Shown: positions 47,379 through 56,283 of the stretch, in pieces
How positions within the stretch are numbered: the stretch's first letter is position 1
Layout of the letters: each line of letters starts with the position of its first letter
NCBI RefSeq assembly: GCF_047160095.1
Contig: NZ_AP038785.1
Span: 1,798,001-1,862,000 of the forward strand
Direction of reading: 5' to 3'
DNA length: 64,000 nt
DNA from: Rodentibacter abscessus
GTDB lineage: Bacteria > Pseudomonadota > Gammaproteobacteria > Enterobacterales > Pasteurellaceae
Notes under the pieces: model-generated
Databases searched by the model: none
What the model was told of the DNA's origin: nothing
Seen by the model: only the letters and a program-made list of their open reading frames with translations
Translations under genes and position numbers: made by a program

Positions 47379-48557
47379 TTATTTCTCTCCTTTTCTCACA
47401 TTCCCCTCTGCCGTTTCAATCTTCAACTCACACTCCACCTGACAACTATACCCCCCGTCCGAAAGATTATGCGTGACCTTAGTGATCAACCAATCCGAAC
47501 CATCAATCTCTTTTTTGAAGCCGGATAGTTGCACTGGGGTTTCCGGCATTAAATCCGGTATGCCGTAGGCTAGGGTAATGCTAAAGGTGGCGACCCCACG
47601 TTTGAGTCTATTAAAGGCGGATTTTGCCGCATTGATTGCACTGGCTTCGGTGGCGTAGGTATGGCGTAGGGTTTTAATTTGGTTGCTGTCGCTGGTTATT
47701 GGTGCCCGTTGTTCTACGGTGTTATATTTTTTCTTTGTTAGCCGTCTGTCTTTTACTGTGCCGTTTTTTAGCGTTCTGCCTTTCGTCATTCGCTGTTTTT
47801 TCACAATTTGCGTGTTGGCATCCACGGTAATTTCGCCCCGTTTTCCGGTGTTGGTATTGTGCCAATAAGCACGCACGGCTTTGTAATTATCACTTTCTGC
47901 AATGCTGAAGCTATAACTATCGCCCTCTTGTTTGGTGATTTGCACGGTGGGTATCGGTTTTCCGCTTGCAGTTTTGCCTTGCCCCAATGGCATAAACAAT
48001 AGCACGCCATTTTTCACCGTTGCCATTGCGCCGTAGTCTTCTGCAAGGCGGGTCAGTAAATTGATGTCGCTTTCGTTGGTTTGGTCGATGTGGGGGAGAG
48101 TTTGTTCGGCATATTCTTTCGCACACAGGCTTTCCAATTTGTTTTCTTTGGCTATTTGTTCAATCAATGCCCCTAATTTTATTTGGTGAAATGACCGCTC
48201 TTTTTGCTCGCTCAAACTGCCCTTTAAATCTGCCGCTCTCGCACGAATAGTGAGACTATCGGGGCTACCGCTAAACTGCACTTCGTCCACTGAATATTTT
48301 CCTTTGTCAATTAAGGGTTCGCCCTGCCAACCTATTGCCACTTGGATTGTGGCATTGCGTGGCGGTAGGGCGAGTTTGCCGTCGTGGTCGGAAAGTTGCA
48401 AATCCAACATATCCGCTTCAAAGCCCCGATTGTCCTCAATCGTCATACTCATTAAGCGATCTGCCACGGTTTGGGTGATGTCGTTTTTCTGTTTGTCTTG
48501 AGTAATAACAAACACGGAAAACTTCGGCGTGCGGTGATTGGTGTCGAAATTAAACAT
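47379..48557 (-). CDS. Tail protein D (late control, baseplate hub)
   Basis: A 392-residue homologue of P2 gpD, which forms the central baseplate/tip hub. The middle has the typical LGALIEQIAKENKLESLC and DQTNESDINLLTRLAEDYG stretches, and the C-terminal VKDRRLTKKKYNTVE linker region. Its start overlaps the stop of U by one base. It is the last gene of the late block. Confidence 0.9.
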   Translation of the reverse strand: MFNFDTNHRTPKFSVFVITQDKQKNDITQTVADRLMSMTIEDNRGFEADMLDLQLSDHDGKLALPPRNATIQVAIGWQGEPLIDKGKYSVDEVQFSGSPDSLTIRARAADLKGSLSEQKERSFHQIKLGALIEQIAKENKLESLCAKEYAEQTLPHIDQTNESDINLLTRLAEDYGAMATVKNGVLLFMPLGQGKTASGKPIPTVQITKQEGDSYSFSIAESDNYKAVRAYWHNTNTGKRGEITVDANTQIVKKQRMTKGRTLKNGTVKDRRLTKKKYNTVEQRAPITSDSNQIKTLRHTYATEASAINAAKSAFNRLKRGVATFSITLAYGIPDLMPETPVQLSGFKKEIDGSDWLITKVTHNLSDGGYSCQVECELKIETAEGNVRKGEK

Positions 48558-48994
48558 TAAAAACTACTCATTACATTTTGTGCCAGTTCAATCAACAAGG
48601 GATCATCGGTGCGTTTTAAATTCAGCGTAAAATCAATGGCACGTGGTGTGCCATCGCCGAAAAGCTCGCTACGGGTTTGTTGTATGGATTCGATGACAAA
48701 AAATCCCATCGGCATAAAGGTTGCCCCGTCAATTAAGGGAAAGGCTGCACCGTTTTCCGCCATTAATTCCAACATCGCAAGGCTGATTGTGCCGCCCGTA
48801 ATTTCGGGGGCAAGTCTGCCGCTGATGGTAACGGTTTCCGAATCCTTGCCCGTGAATTGGGTTTTCGGCATTTGCCCCACCACAGAATTAGTCGGATGTC
48901 GCCAAGAGGATTGACGATCTAAACTCTGAAAAGGCACGGTTTGCCGGGTGAAAACAAACATACCCAGTGCGGCGAGGGCGAAGTTTTGTAGCAT
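48557..48994 (-). CDS. Tail protein U
   Basis: A 145-residue gpU-type protein. The start MLQNFALAALGMFVFTRQT and the HPTNSVVGQMPKTQFTGKDSE region are typical. In P2 it is needed for tail completion. The adjacent D gene overlaps its stop. Confidence 0.88.
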   Translation of the reverse strand: MLQNFALAALGMFVFTRQTVPFQSLDRQSSWRHPTNSVVGQMPKTQFTGKDSETVTISGRLAPEITGGTISLAMLELMAENGAAFPLIDGATFMPMGFFVIESIQQTRSELFGDGTPRAIDFTLNLKRTDDPLLIELAQNVMSSF

Positions 48995-49012
48995 TATTTA
49001 TCCTTCGTGGTA

Positions 49013-49168
49013 TTAATTCTTAACTTTTACATTCGTCAAGGCGAGTAATATATCAATGAAAATCAACCAACCCCACCCATCAATCCGGTGATACATTAAA
49101 AATGCAGCAAAGCCGGCAATAGTTGTGAGAGAAAGGAAATAAAAGAAAAAAATAAGGATTGCTTTCAT
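49013..49168 (-). CDS. Small membrane protein, 51 residues
   Basis: The frame reads MKAILIFFFYFLSLTT, then MYHRIDGWGWLIFIDI, with two membrane segments and a short basic end. It lies between the E' and U genes, 18 bases before U, and takes part of the place that gene T has in P2. Function unknown. Confidence 0.6.
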   Translation of the reverse strand: MKAILIFFFYFLSLTTIAGFAAFLMYHRIDGWGWLIFIDILLALTNVKVKN

Positions 49169-49227
49169 ATAATTTATCTAAAAAGTGAGGTCAAAAAATC
49201 CCTTGATTTCTGACCGCACTTGGTTGG

Positions 49228-49353
49228 TTAAGAAAAAAGAAAAGCAACACCGAATACCACAAGCAACCAAAAACAGAGGAGCGTAATCAGTAACCCACGC
49301 CAAATAATGTAACGTGGTTTTGTTATGAGGTAATCAATCAGATTCCGTTTCAT
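49228..49353 (-). CDS. Small membrane protein, 41 residues
   Basis: The frame reads MKRNLIDYLITKPRYIIWRG and then a hydrophobic segment LLITLLCFWLLVVFGVAFLF. Its ATG lies inside the end of E' and overlaps it by 20 bases, so it is translationally coupled. Function unknown. Confidence 0.55.
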   Translation of the reverse strand: MKRNLIDYLITKPRYIIWRGLLITLLCFWLLVVFGVAFLFS

Positions 49354-49453
49354 TGCGTTCCCTTGCTTTTTCTCGCCATTGCATTAATTCGGTGAAACTC
49401 ATTTCTTCAAAGGCTTGTGGTTGCCAGTGGAAGATCAGGGCAATATCTGCCAT
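49334..49453 (-). CDS. Tail protein E', 39 residues, frameshift extension of E
   Basis: The frame MADIALIFHWQPQAFEEM then SFTELMQWREKARERNE is the GpE' family of P2-like phages. It can be read alone from ATG 49453, but is better read as the -1 frame extension of E: the fused frame runs from 49782 to 49334 through the slippery site at 49522-49528. The fused product is the likely chaperone of the tape measure. Confidence 0.85.
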   Translation of the reverse strand: MADIALIFHWQPQAFEEMSFTELMQWREKARERNETESD

Positions 49454-49482
49454 GGCATCTTCCACGGTTTCGGCAATTAGGA

Positions 49483-49782
49483 TTATTCCTCGGTCGCTTC
49501 TTCCGTTTCCGAGTTCTTCCCTAAAAAACTGACAGCCGCCGCAGAAAGTTCGGTAAAGTCAGCCACTTCCATTGTGGCAAAATCTGCTTTGTGTAACACC
49601 GGGAGTGTGACACGTGGCAGTAACACTTGCAGCGCATCCACATCCATTTGCAACACGTCAAACATTTTTAAGCCTTTTAATGCCGGCACAGTGGGTTTAT
49701 TCACGGTAATTTCGGTGATTTGTTTGTCGCCACGCAGAATCGGGGTTGATAATGTGATGATTTTTGAAGTTTCGTTTTTCAT
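49483..49782 (-). CDS. Tail assembly protein E
   Basis: A 99-residue gpE-type tail assembly protein, the zero-frame product of the E/E' pair. The start MKNETSKIITLSTPIL and the block EITVNKPTVPALKGLKMFDV match the family. Its end is close after the slippery heptamer TTTTTTA, so part of the ribosomes would continue into E' as a fusion. Confidence 0.88.
   Translation of the reverse strand: MKNETSKIITLSTPILRGDKQITEITVNKPTVPALKGLKMFDVLQMDVDALQVLLPRVTLPVLHKADFATMEVADFTELSAAAVSFLGKNSETEEATEE
49522..49528 (-). other. Programmed -1 frameshift site T TTT TTA
   Basis: On the minus strand, T TTT TTA is in the proper zero frame (AGT TTT TTA, Ser-Phe-Leu) near the end of E. A -1 slip leads to a frame that is open for about 60 codons and contains E' in the correct phase. 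P2 uses T TTT TTG at the equivalent place. Confidence 0.85.
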
Positions 49783-49839
49783 AATAAATTTCCAACGTTA
49801 AGTAAAAGCCCCTTTCGGGGCAAGGTGTGTGAAGTTAAA

Positions 49840-50346
49840 CTAGATGCCTACGGCTGCACGGTGTTCCGCCAAGCGGTCTTTGCCGCCCACAACGAAAATT
49901 GAATTGAGCAAGTCAATTTCAATTAAGTCTTTGCCGTTTTCGATGATTTTGTAATAGGTTAAAGGCACGGTGTAGCTTTGTTCAGTGTCATCGCCCGATT
50001 TGCTTGTGCCATTGTCAATTTCGCTAAATCGACCACGCATCACCAATTCAATGGCGGTGACTTCTTCGGTGTCGTCTTGTTGGTACGAACCAGCAAAACG
50101 TAGTGGCGTGCCGTCAATCGCACCGCCGAATTGTTTTAAAAGTTCGGTCATATAACCGCCCATTTTGAATTGCGCTTCAAGGGCTTCTACGCCCAAGTTT
50201 ATTTTCACCGGGCCAATCATTCCGCCTGCACGGTATTCTTCCAATTTTAGGGCTAATTTCGGTTGAGTGATTTCGTTGACTTGCCCGCGGTAAGAATTAC
50301 CGTCAGCCAAGAAATTCATTAATTTGAGTTTGCGGGGTAAAGCCAT
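49840..50346 (-). CDS. Major tail tube protein FII
   Basis: A 168-residue tube protein of the P2 FII family: start MALPRKLKLMNFLADGNSY, then GQVNEITQPKLALKLEEYR and GRFSEIDNGTSKSGDD. It follows FI after three bases and would form the inner tube of the contractile tail. Confidence 0.92.
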   Translation of the reverse strand: MALPRKLKLMNFLADGNSYRGQVNEITQPKLALKLEEYRAGGMIGPVKINLGVEALEAQFKMGGYMTELLKQFGGAIDGTPLRFAGSYQQDDTEEVTAIELVMRGRFSEIDNGTSKSGDDTEQSYTVPLTYYKIIENGKDLIEIDLLNSIFVVGGKDRLAEHRAAVGI

Positions 50347-50349
50347 GGG

Positions 50350-51534
50350 TTACGCTCCTACTTTTGCAATATTGGCGGCAAAATCAACCAAATATTCATC
50401 GCTAATATATTGGTTAAAGCCAAGCTGTTCTAATGGTGGCACAGGGCAGTAATCGTAAGAGACAAGCAATTTGGCATCTTTTAAGGTGGCAGCAGTGTTC
50501 AACTCGGCATTGATAAAGGCTTTACCGCCGATTAAATAACCTTTGGCGGTAAATTCACGCCATTTTGCGTTTATTGCCTCTACAATATCTTTCACCAAAT
50601 TGACGGAAATATCCTTATCCACCGCCCAATCAAAGGATTGTGCAATAGTATCTTTCAACACTTGCGCTGTGCGTGTGTAGTTTTCATAGATGAATAATTT
50701 ATCGGCAGAGCAAGTCCGCAAGCCCCAAAATTTGTAGCCGTTGTAATTGATACAGGCGGTAATGCCTTGTTCGTTCAGATAGTTTACGTCCGTTGCCGAA
50801 TCGTTAATATCGAATGAAAGCGGTTTAGTTACGCCCGTCACACCGTTCAAACCTTTGTTGGAAATCGAGGTGTGCCAGCCAAATTCTTTGTCTTGATAGG
50901 CGCGCATTGCCGCCGCACGGGTGACGGCATAATCAATTTCCGTTTGCTTGGTGTGAGGATTGAAAGAAAGGAAATCACCGAAAATCAACATTAATTCACG
51001 TTGAGAGAATTGGCGGCGATAGGTGACCGCTTGTTCTTTGGTGTTGCAGCCATAGCAAGAGGCATATACAAAACCATTTAATTTTTGTGCAACGGAAAGC
51101 AATTCAACGGTCACATCTTGGCTGTCGTATTTCGGTACGCAGAAAATACGAGGTTTGACACCGCATACGGCAGCAGACACTAGAAACGCTTTTAAGCCGG
51201 TGTAATTGCCTTCATCATCAACGCCACCGATCACATTCGCTTTCATTTGTGATTCATCTTCGCTTTCTTCGATTCGGATCACGACCACTTTACAATTTAC
51301 AATATCTAAAATGCCGTCCAATGCACGTGAGAGTGTGCCTTGTTTCCCCGCTTTGGCAATCATTGCCGGGGTAATGCCGGTGAGTAAGGTGGGTTTGTTT
51401 AGCGGGAAAGTATCATTGTCGGCATCGGGAGCGGTGGCGACTAAGCCGATCACGGCAGTTGATGAAGTGGTTAAGGTGCGTAAGGCTTCCGAAATTTCGG
51501 TTACTTTGACACCGTGGAGATATTCTTCAGACAT
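50350..51534 (-). CDS. Tail sheath protein FI
   Basis: A 394-residue contractile sheath protein of the P2 FI family: start YLHGVKVTEISEALRTLTTS, and the C-terminal GFNQYISDEYLVDFAANIAK. The middle has the segment SCYGCNTKEQAVTYRRQFSQ. It begins the tail-tube sub-block. The gap upstream (51535-51719) may hold a late promoter. Confidence 0.93.
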   Translation of the reverse strand: MSEEYLHGVKVTEISEALRTLTTSSTAVIGLVATAPDADNDTFPLNKPTLLTGITPAMIAKAGKQGTLSRALDGILDIVNCKVVVIRIEESEDESQMKANVIGGVDDEGNYTGLKAFLVSAAVCGVKPRIFCVPKYDSQDVTVELLSVAQKLNGFVYASCYGCNTKEQAVTYRRQFSQRELMLIFGDFLSFNPHTKQTEIDYAVTRAAAMRAYQDKEFGWHTSISNKGLNGVTGVTKPLSFDINDSATDVNYLNEQGITACINYNGYKFWGLRTCSADKLFIYENYTRTAQVLKDTIAQSFDWAVDKDISVNLVKDIVEAINAKWREFTAKGYLIGGKAFINAELNTAATLKDAKLLVSYDYCPVPPLEQLGFNQYISDEYLVDFAANIAKVGA

Positions 51535-51719
51535 AAAATAGCCCTATTTGAGTTGGGTTGGAAAGATAGGGTTATTTTGTCCCGTGGTGAGAGGCTTGTC
51601 GAACAAGGGGCATTGTGAAAGAAAGGATAACAGCAAGGGAAAAATAAAAAACCCCGTGAACATCACAGGCTTTCTTACAATATTATTTTGTTTTGGTTGA
51701 TCAGCGGCTTATTATCAAG

Positions 51720-52334
51720 TTATTTAGAATCATAAGTACCGACTAAGTAGGCTTTATCAGGAATATGCCCTTGCATAGCAAAATGCAAATCATTGTAACG
51801 GAATCCCGGTTTCAAATTGAGTTTTGTGTCAAGCGCATAAACATAAAGTTCATAGCGGTGTGGTTTATTTGGTGGAGCCATTCCGCCGTAAGCTGAGGCC
51901 TCTTCAATAGAAAGTTTATTTATCTTGCTTGCCCAGCTATTTGATCCCTGAACGAAGTCCTTTGCTGAAATACTTTCATTTTCCACTACTGAAGTACGCT
52001 CTAAATCAGCAATTAGCCAGTGCGTCCAAACAAATCCCGCAACTTCGGCTGCATCTTTATCTTCAAAAACTACTGCAAAGGATTTTGTTTTTTCAGGAGC
52101 ATTTTTTATTTCAAAAGGAATAGAATAAGAGGGCATTCCATTCTGGGTAAATTGTGTACCGTGTTTGCCGAATCTATCGGCAAATTTCCCATCTGCAATG
52201 GCAGAACTGGTTACCAACATTCCTCCTTCAGTTCTCATTTGTTGCGCAGTTGAACAAGCAGCAAGAGCTGAAGAAAAGAGCATGATAAGCCCGGTTGTAC
52301 GAATAATTTTATTGATATGATTTGTTTTTTTCAT
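51720..52334 (-). CDS. PEBP/YbhB-YbcL family lipoprotein
   Basis: A 204-residue protein of the phosphatidylethanolamine-binding (Raf-kinase-inhibitor-like) fold. The N-terminus is a lipoprotein signal ending in the lipobox SALAAC. The family core FAVVFEDKDA, then VWTHWLIADL and the segment GGMAPPNKPHRYELYVYALD are clear. It sits between sheath FI and the fibre genes, where phages of this type have none, so it is a moron. It might modify the lysogen envelope; the ligand is unknown. Confidence 0.82.
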   Translation of the reverse strand: MKKTNHINKIIRTTGLIMLFSSALAACSTAQQMRTEGGMLVTSSAIADGKFADRFGKHGTQFTQNGMPSYSIPFEIKNAPEKTKSFAVVFEDKDAAEVAGFVWTHWLIADLERTSVVENESISAKDFVQGSNSWASKINKLSIEEASAYGGMAPPNKPHRYELYVYALDTKLNLKPGFRYNDLHFAMQGHIPDKAYLVGTYDSK

Positions 52335-52631
52335 AGATACCTACCTTTTCCTGACTGATACATAAGTTGCACAACTTTAGATTAGACGAATAAGTGAGGT
52401 AAATCTTACATAAATTGCTGGCGGGAGTTGGATTTTTTTAATAGGTTTTTATAAATCAATAAGTTGTATTTTGATTTTTATTTTATTACTTCAATCTTTA
52501 CTACAAAAATGATTGATTGTCAGTAAGAAGTGAGAACTGATGATTATTCTACTTCTTTTAATACACTGAATCTCCCCCGTAATTGCTTGATTATTTGATC
52601 CAACTTTTGGGGTAGATCAGTCCGTAAATTT
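52335..52631. promoter_or_regulatory. Non-coding A+T-rich gap with an inverted repeat
   Basis: 297 bases upstream of the lipoprotein gene without a credible gene. AAGTTG-CA-CAACTT (52364-52377) lies 30 bases before its start codon and looks like an operator. The gap probably holds the separate promoter of the moron. Confidence 0.45.
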
Positions 52632-53078
52632 TTACTTAAACATCACCGCCAACTGATTCGGGCTAAATCTCCAACCCTCGTCACTGCCTTTGATGGCATT
52701 AAAGCACCACTCACTGCAAAAATATTTACTGCGTTGTTGCTTGATACCAAGCACAATCCCCAGCACACCCCACCAGTCATATTTTGCGCCGGAAGTGCGG
52801 TCAAAATAGGCTTTGATTTGGGCTTCCGTCACGTTGTCTAACGGGATTAAATCCCATTTGGTGTTGTCTGCCACGTTGATTTGCTTACAACGCACACCGC
52901 CGTCACGAGGGCTTGATGTGTAGCAATCGTAAACGGGGCGGTAATCGTATTGTCCCCAATTTTCCAGCCGTTCGATGGCGATTTCGCAGTGCGAATATTT
53001 ACCCTTCGTGAAAAAGCGGATAATTTTGTCTTTCCAGTCGCCGTCTCCTTTATAGAGGGCGAGATAAATTTTATTCAT
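52632..53078 (-). CDS. Permuted papain-like (YiiX/NlpC-type) hydrolase
   Basis: Starting at MNKIYLALYKG (53078) it has 148 residues. The motif KYSHCEIAI has the His expected early in circularly permuted NlpC/P60 domains, and KYFCSEWCFNAI the catalytic Cys. The start overlaps the end of the fibre-assembly gene by eight bases. It may be a cell-wall or lipid hydrolase in the tail region; the target is unknown. Confidence 0.65.
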   Translation of the reverse strand: MNKIYLALYKGDGDWKDKIIRFFTKGKYSHCEIAIERLENWGQYDYRPVYDCYTSSPRDGGVRCKQINVADNTKWDLIPLDNVTEAQIKAYFDRTSGAKYDWWGVLGIVLGIKQQRSKYFCSEWCFNAIKGSDEGWRFSPNQLAVMFK

Positions 53079-53844
53079 TGCTTTGCTCCATAAAATCCAC
53101 GTAGGTTTGTGTCCAACCATCGGAAAAATTATATTCTGATGGATTACGGCTTTGTTCTAATGCAATTTTATGTCGCATAGCATTTTGCACGTTTGCGGTT
53201 TTATCTTGCATAATTTGTGCGATAACTTGGGTGAGCTTTTCCTTGTTGAAATCAGGAATAACGCTATTATCTGCGCAAATCCACGCTGTTTCGTAGTCAC
53301 CAAGCAAATCAAGACTGGCTTTAAAACCGAGCAAATTTTGATATGCCGCATCATCATTATCAAACCATTTACCAAGTGCACTTACATACACCCCGTTACA
53401 GTTCTTTTTATCACGCAGTGCATTAATTTCAATGCGGATTTTCTCTCGTTGTTCGTTTAAAAGTGCGGTTTGTTTTTCTGCTGAAATTTCCCAACGCTCA
53501 GCATTTTCATTCCACGCTTCATGCTCGTTTTTCGGTTTAAGTGCGGTCAAATTTGAGGGGATTTCCCCTAATTCGGTCATCACGGTTTCCCTTTGGGTCG
53601 ATTTGTCGTAATAGGTTTTGCCTCGGTGGTCGGCAATATACTCCCAGCCTTTAGCGGTGCGAACAATCGCAAAGCCTGTTTTGGCTTTTGGTGGCGTATC
53701 TAAATAGGCGTTGGCACTTAACCCTGTGCCGGTTGCAATAAATTGGATTTCTTGGTGGCTGTAAACACCTTGATGGTCGGTGAGGTAAATCACGATTTCA
53801 CCATCAGCAATGGCAAAGCCTTCGTTATCAAATTGTACGGTCAT
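53071..53844 (-). CDS. Tail fibre assembly-type protein, DUF4376
   Basis: A 257-residue protein. The N-terminal half (QFDNEGFAIADGEIVIYL) and GKTYYDKSTQRETVMTELGE are typical of fibre-assembly chaperones. The C-terminal half has the DUF4376 pattern NGVYVSALGKWFDNDDAAYQNL. It is 13 bases after the fibre gene, the normal place for gpG/Tfa. Three uptake signals or near-matches fall in it. Confidence 0.75.
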   Translation of the reverse strand: MTVQFDNEGFAIADGEIVIYLTDHQGVYSHQEIQFIATGTGLSANAYLDTPPKAKTGFAIVRTAKGWEYIADHRGKTYYDKSTQRETVMTELGEIPSNLTALKPKNEHEAWNENAERWEISAEKQTALLNEQREKIRIEINALRDKKNCNGVYVSALGKWFDNDDAAYQNLLGFKASLDLLGDYETAWICADNSVIPDFNKEKLTQVIAQIMQDKTANVQNAMRHKIALEQSRNPSEYNFSDGWTQTYVDFMEQSNE

Positions 53845-53857
53845 TATTTATTTCTCC

Positions 53858-54808
53858 TTAGGCTGCAAAGCAGATGTAGTTAAAGGCGATATTTCTTACT
53901 CGGTTTTCGGAGGCGGTTACGCCACCATTATTAATGCGTGCCGAATAAGTTCTCGGTCTACCGCCACGATTATCTAATGCGGCATTGTTACCGCGCGAGT
54001 TACTTGGGAGATCATTAATCAAGAAGAATTTGCCTGAAACACTGACGGACACATCAGAGCCGTCACCAATCGCGCAATCAATACCATCTTCTAACTTATC
54101 ATTAGAGCCGTTTTGCGTAGGTAAATAGTGGAAGTGGTCGCGAATTGCATCCCCTTGAGTGGTTAAAAGACTTCGCCCTCTATCCACACCACGCCCATTA
54201 TCCCAACCACGAATAAATTCCCCTCGCATATCAGGCAAACGCCCGGAAGGATAGCGTTGTGCCAAAATCGGGTAAGTCGTTTTGCTGAAAGTTTGTCCCA
54301 TCATTATCAAAAAGCCGCTCGGTGGCGTGGCAAGGGGATAGGGAATTGGCACACCGACAAACATTGTGCGAAGTTGGTCAAGTTGGTTTTTCGCTTGATT
54401 CAAGTCCGTTAAGTTGGCTTTCTTGCCAATTTCACTCAGCAAGGTTTGTTTTAAATTGGCATCATCGCCTAAAGCCTTGGCTAATTCCACCAAGGTATCT
54501 AATGCCTCTGGGGCATTGCCGACTAAATTAGCAATGGCGGTTTTCACAAAGGCGGTGGTAGCAATTTGATTGCTATTGATATTCTGTGCTGCTGTTGGGG
54601 CGGTTGGCGTGCCTGTAAAACTTGGGCTAGCCGTTGGGGCTTTTTCTCGGTCTAACCGTTCTGTTTCCGATTTTAAATAACTCGTGCGGTTGGCGAGTTG
54701 TTTGGCTTGGCGGTTAGATATTCCATCGGCACCGCCAACAACAGGATCCGTTTTTTCCAGTTGGTAAATTCCGTCTTCCCATTTTGGGGTTTCTATTAAA
54801 TTTGCCAT
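53858..54808 (-). CDS. Tail fibre protein H, collar type
   Basis: I start at MANLIETPKWEDGIYQLEKT (54808), giving 316 residues; the frame opens earlier but overlaps gene I. The N-terminal gpH-type domain attaches to the baseplate; the C-terminal third is a phage tail collar domain (LPDMRGEFIRGWDNGRGVDR). It determines the host receptor. It is short for a fibre, so the shaft is small. Confidence 0.88.
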   Translation of the reverse strand: MANLIETPKWEDGIYQLEKTDPVVGGADGISNRQAKQLANRTSYLKSETERLDREKAPTASPSFTGTPTAPTAAQNINSNQIATTAFVKTAIANLVGNAPEALDTLVELAKALGDDANLKQTLLSEIGKKANLTDLNQAKNQLDQLRTMFVGVPIPYPLATPPSGFLIMMGQTFSKTTYPILAQRYPSGRLPDMRGEFIRGWDNGRGVDRGRSLLTTQGDAIRDHFHYLPTQNGSNDKLEDGIDCAIGDGSDVSVSVSGKFFLINDLPSNSRGNNAALDNRGGRPRTYSARINNGGVTASENRVRNIAFNYICFAA

Positions 54809-54809
54809 A

Positions 54810-55373
54810 TTATGCGACTCCGTAAGAAAATTTGCCGTTGTGGACAAATTGATGGTTATAAAGATTAGCTTGTTCAAAATGCAGCCCTGCAAGATGGCAA
54901 CGGGCAGGGGCTGTTTGTTCTAGTAATTTACGTACTTCTTTCGCTTGTTCATTTGATATTGGTCGTGTTAAAACGATGCGATAAGTTGCCCAATGGCTAT
55001 CAGAACCGCCATACACCATATTTTCGTTATAAATGATGTTTCCACTGTAAAAATGAGCATTAAGATTTTCCAAAATTTCCGCATCACCAAATCCACTTGC
55101 TTTTAGCACTCTGCGAATACTCGCAATAGTGCCTTTATGCCGATGAATATAGTGACTTTGGCTAATTGCCTGACGTTTGGTTTCATTTGACCAGTCGTGA
55201 GACCATTCATCAGTATTTAAAGACCAAGCTAGCCAAGCTAAATGACTATCTTGACATAATTCAGCAGACCATAATGAGGTAATGGGGATATCTAATTGAG
55301 TGATGGCACTAAAAATTAAGGATAAATTACGTTCAAAAGTAGTAGAGCCTATGGGTAATAAGTGATTATTCAT
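54810..55373 (-). CDS. Baseplate protein I
   Basis: A 187-residue protein of the P2 gpI family: start LLPIGSTTFERNLSLIF, and PIGSTTFERNLSL followed by SLWSAELCQDSHLAWLAWSL, the typical gpI repeat near residue 40. It overlaps J by eight bases and H follows after one base. Confidence 0.92.
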   Translation of the reverse strand: MNNHLLPIGSTTFERNLSLIFSAITQLDIPITSLWSAELCQDSHLAWLAWSLNTDEWSHDWSNETKRQAISQSHYIHRHKGTIASIRRVLKASGFGDAEILENLNAHFYSGNIIYNENMVYGGSDSHWATYRIVLTRPISNEQAKEVRKLLEQTAPARCHLAGLHFEQANLYNHQFVHNGKFSYGVA

Positions 55374-56283
55374 CTATCCCTCCGCTTCTAATATTTATTG
55401 CTGTGCAAAACCCTGCTTGTGTTGGACTGATAATAAGATCATTTTGTGGGGATATAAGTCTTACATTTTGAACCCCCTCTTGATGTAAGGCGGCAAAAAT
55501 ACCTGAACGTGTAATATCTAATCCTAAGTGATGCTGTTTTTGTATATAGGAAAGCAATGTTGCATTTGCATTATCCAAAACAATATGCTCTATCACAGAT
55601 GGAAATAAAACGAGTTCAGCTTCTATTTGATAGTTAATAATTTGTGCTGATTTAACCTGTACCGTATCACATAATGGGCGGACTTCTTCTGCATTTAAAT
55701 ATTTATCTACTTTTCCAAGTAATTCATTATTGGCTTGCCCGTTATTTTCGGTTGATAGCACAGTAACTTGTACTGTGCCGGATTTAGGGCTTGATATAGT
55801 GACGTCTTTGACTAAAGGTGATGCACTTAGCGCATGGTATTTATAACTGCCACGGGAACCTGCAGTGCTTAATCTATCAAGACTCATCTGAATACGTTTA
55901 CGCAAGCGATCATCACTTTCATATTCGGCATAAATGGGAGGTTGTACAGTTAAATCTTCCTCTCTAATCACTAAACGCTGTACACCAAACAATGCACCGA
56001 GATGATCCAAATCTGAACCACTGGCAAAAGCGAGCATAACTGATTTTGCGGCATTATTAATTCGCTCACGTAATAATAATTCTAAATAAGCATTTTCTTC
56101 GAGTAACTTAACGACCGGTTCACTTTCTAACTGTAATCTTTTGCGCCAATATTCTTTCTGTTCCTCATCTTCCCAAAGGGAAATGAATTTATTTTTACGT
56201 TTAGCCAAAAGATTTTCAAAATCAATACTTTCAATGACCTTTGGAAAGGGTAAGTTAGCTAGCTCAATCAATGACTTACTCAT
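55366..56283 (-). CDS. Baseplate protein J
   Basis: A 305-residue J-type baseplate wedge protein. ELVEE-like start SLIELANLPFPKVIESIDFE, then FASGSDLDHLGALFGVQRLV and SPKSGTVQVTVLS are family blocks. It overlaps W at four bases and I at eight. Confidence 0.93.
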   Translation of the reverse strand: MSKSLIELANLPFPKVIESIDFENLLAKRKNKFISLWEDEEQKEYWRKRLQLESEPVVKLLEENAYLELLLRERINNAAKSVMLAFASGSDLDHLGALFGVQRLVIREEDLTVQPPIYAEYESDDRLRKRIQMSLDRLSTAGSRGSYKYHALSASPLVKDVTISSPKSGTVQVTVLSTENNGQANNELLGKVDKYLNAEEVRPLCDTVQVKSAQIINYQIEAELVLFPSVIEHIVLDNANATLLSYIQKQHHLGLDITRSGIFAALHQEGVQNVRLISPQNDLIISPTQAGFCTAINIRSGGIDE

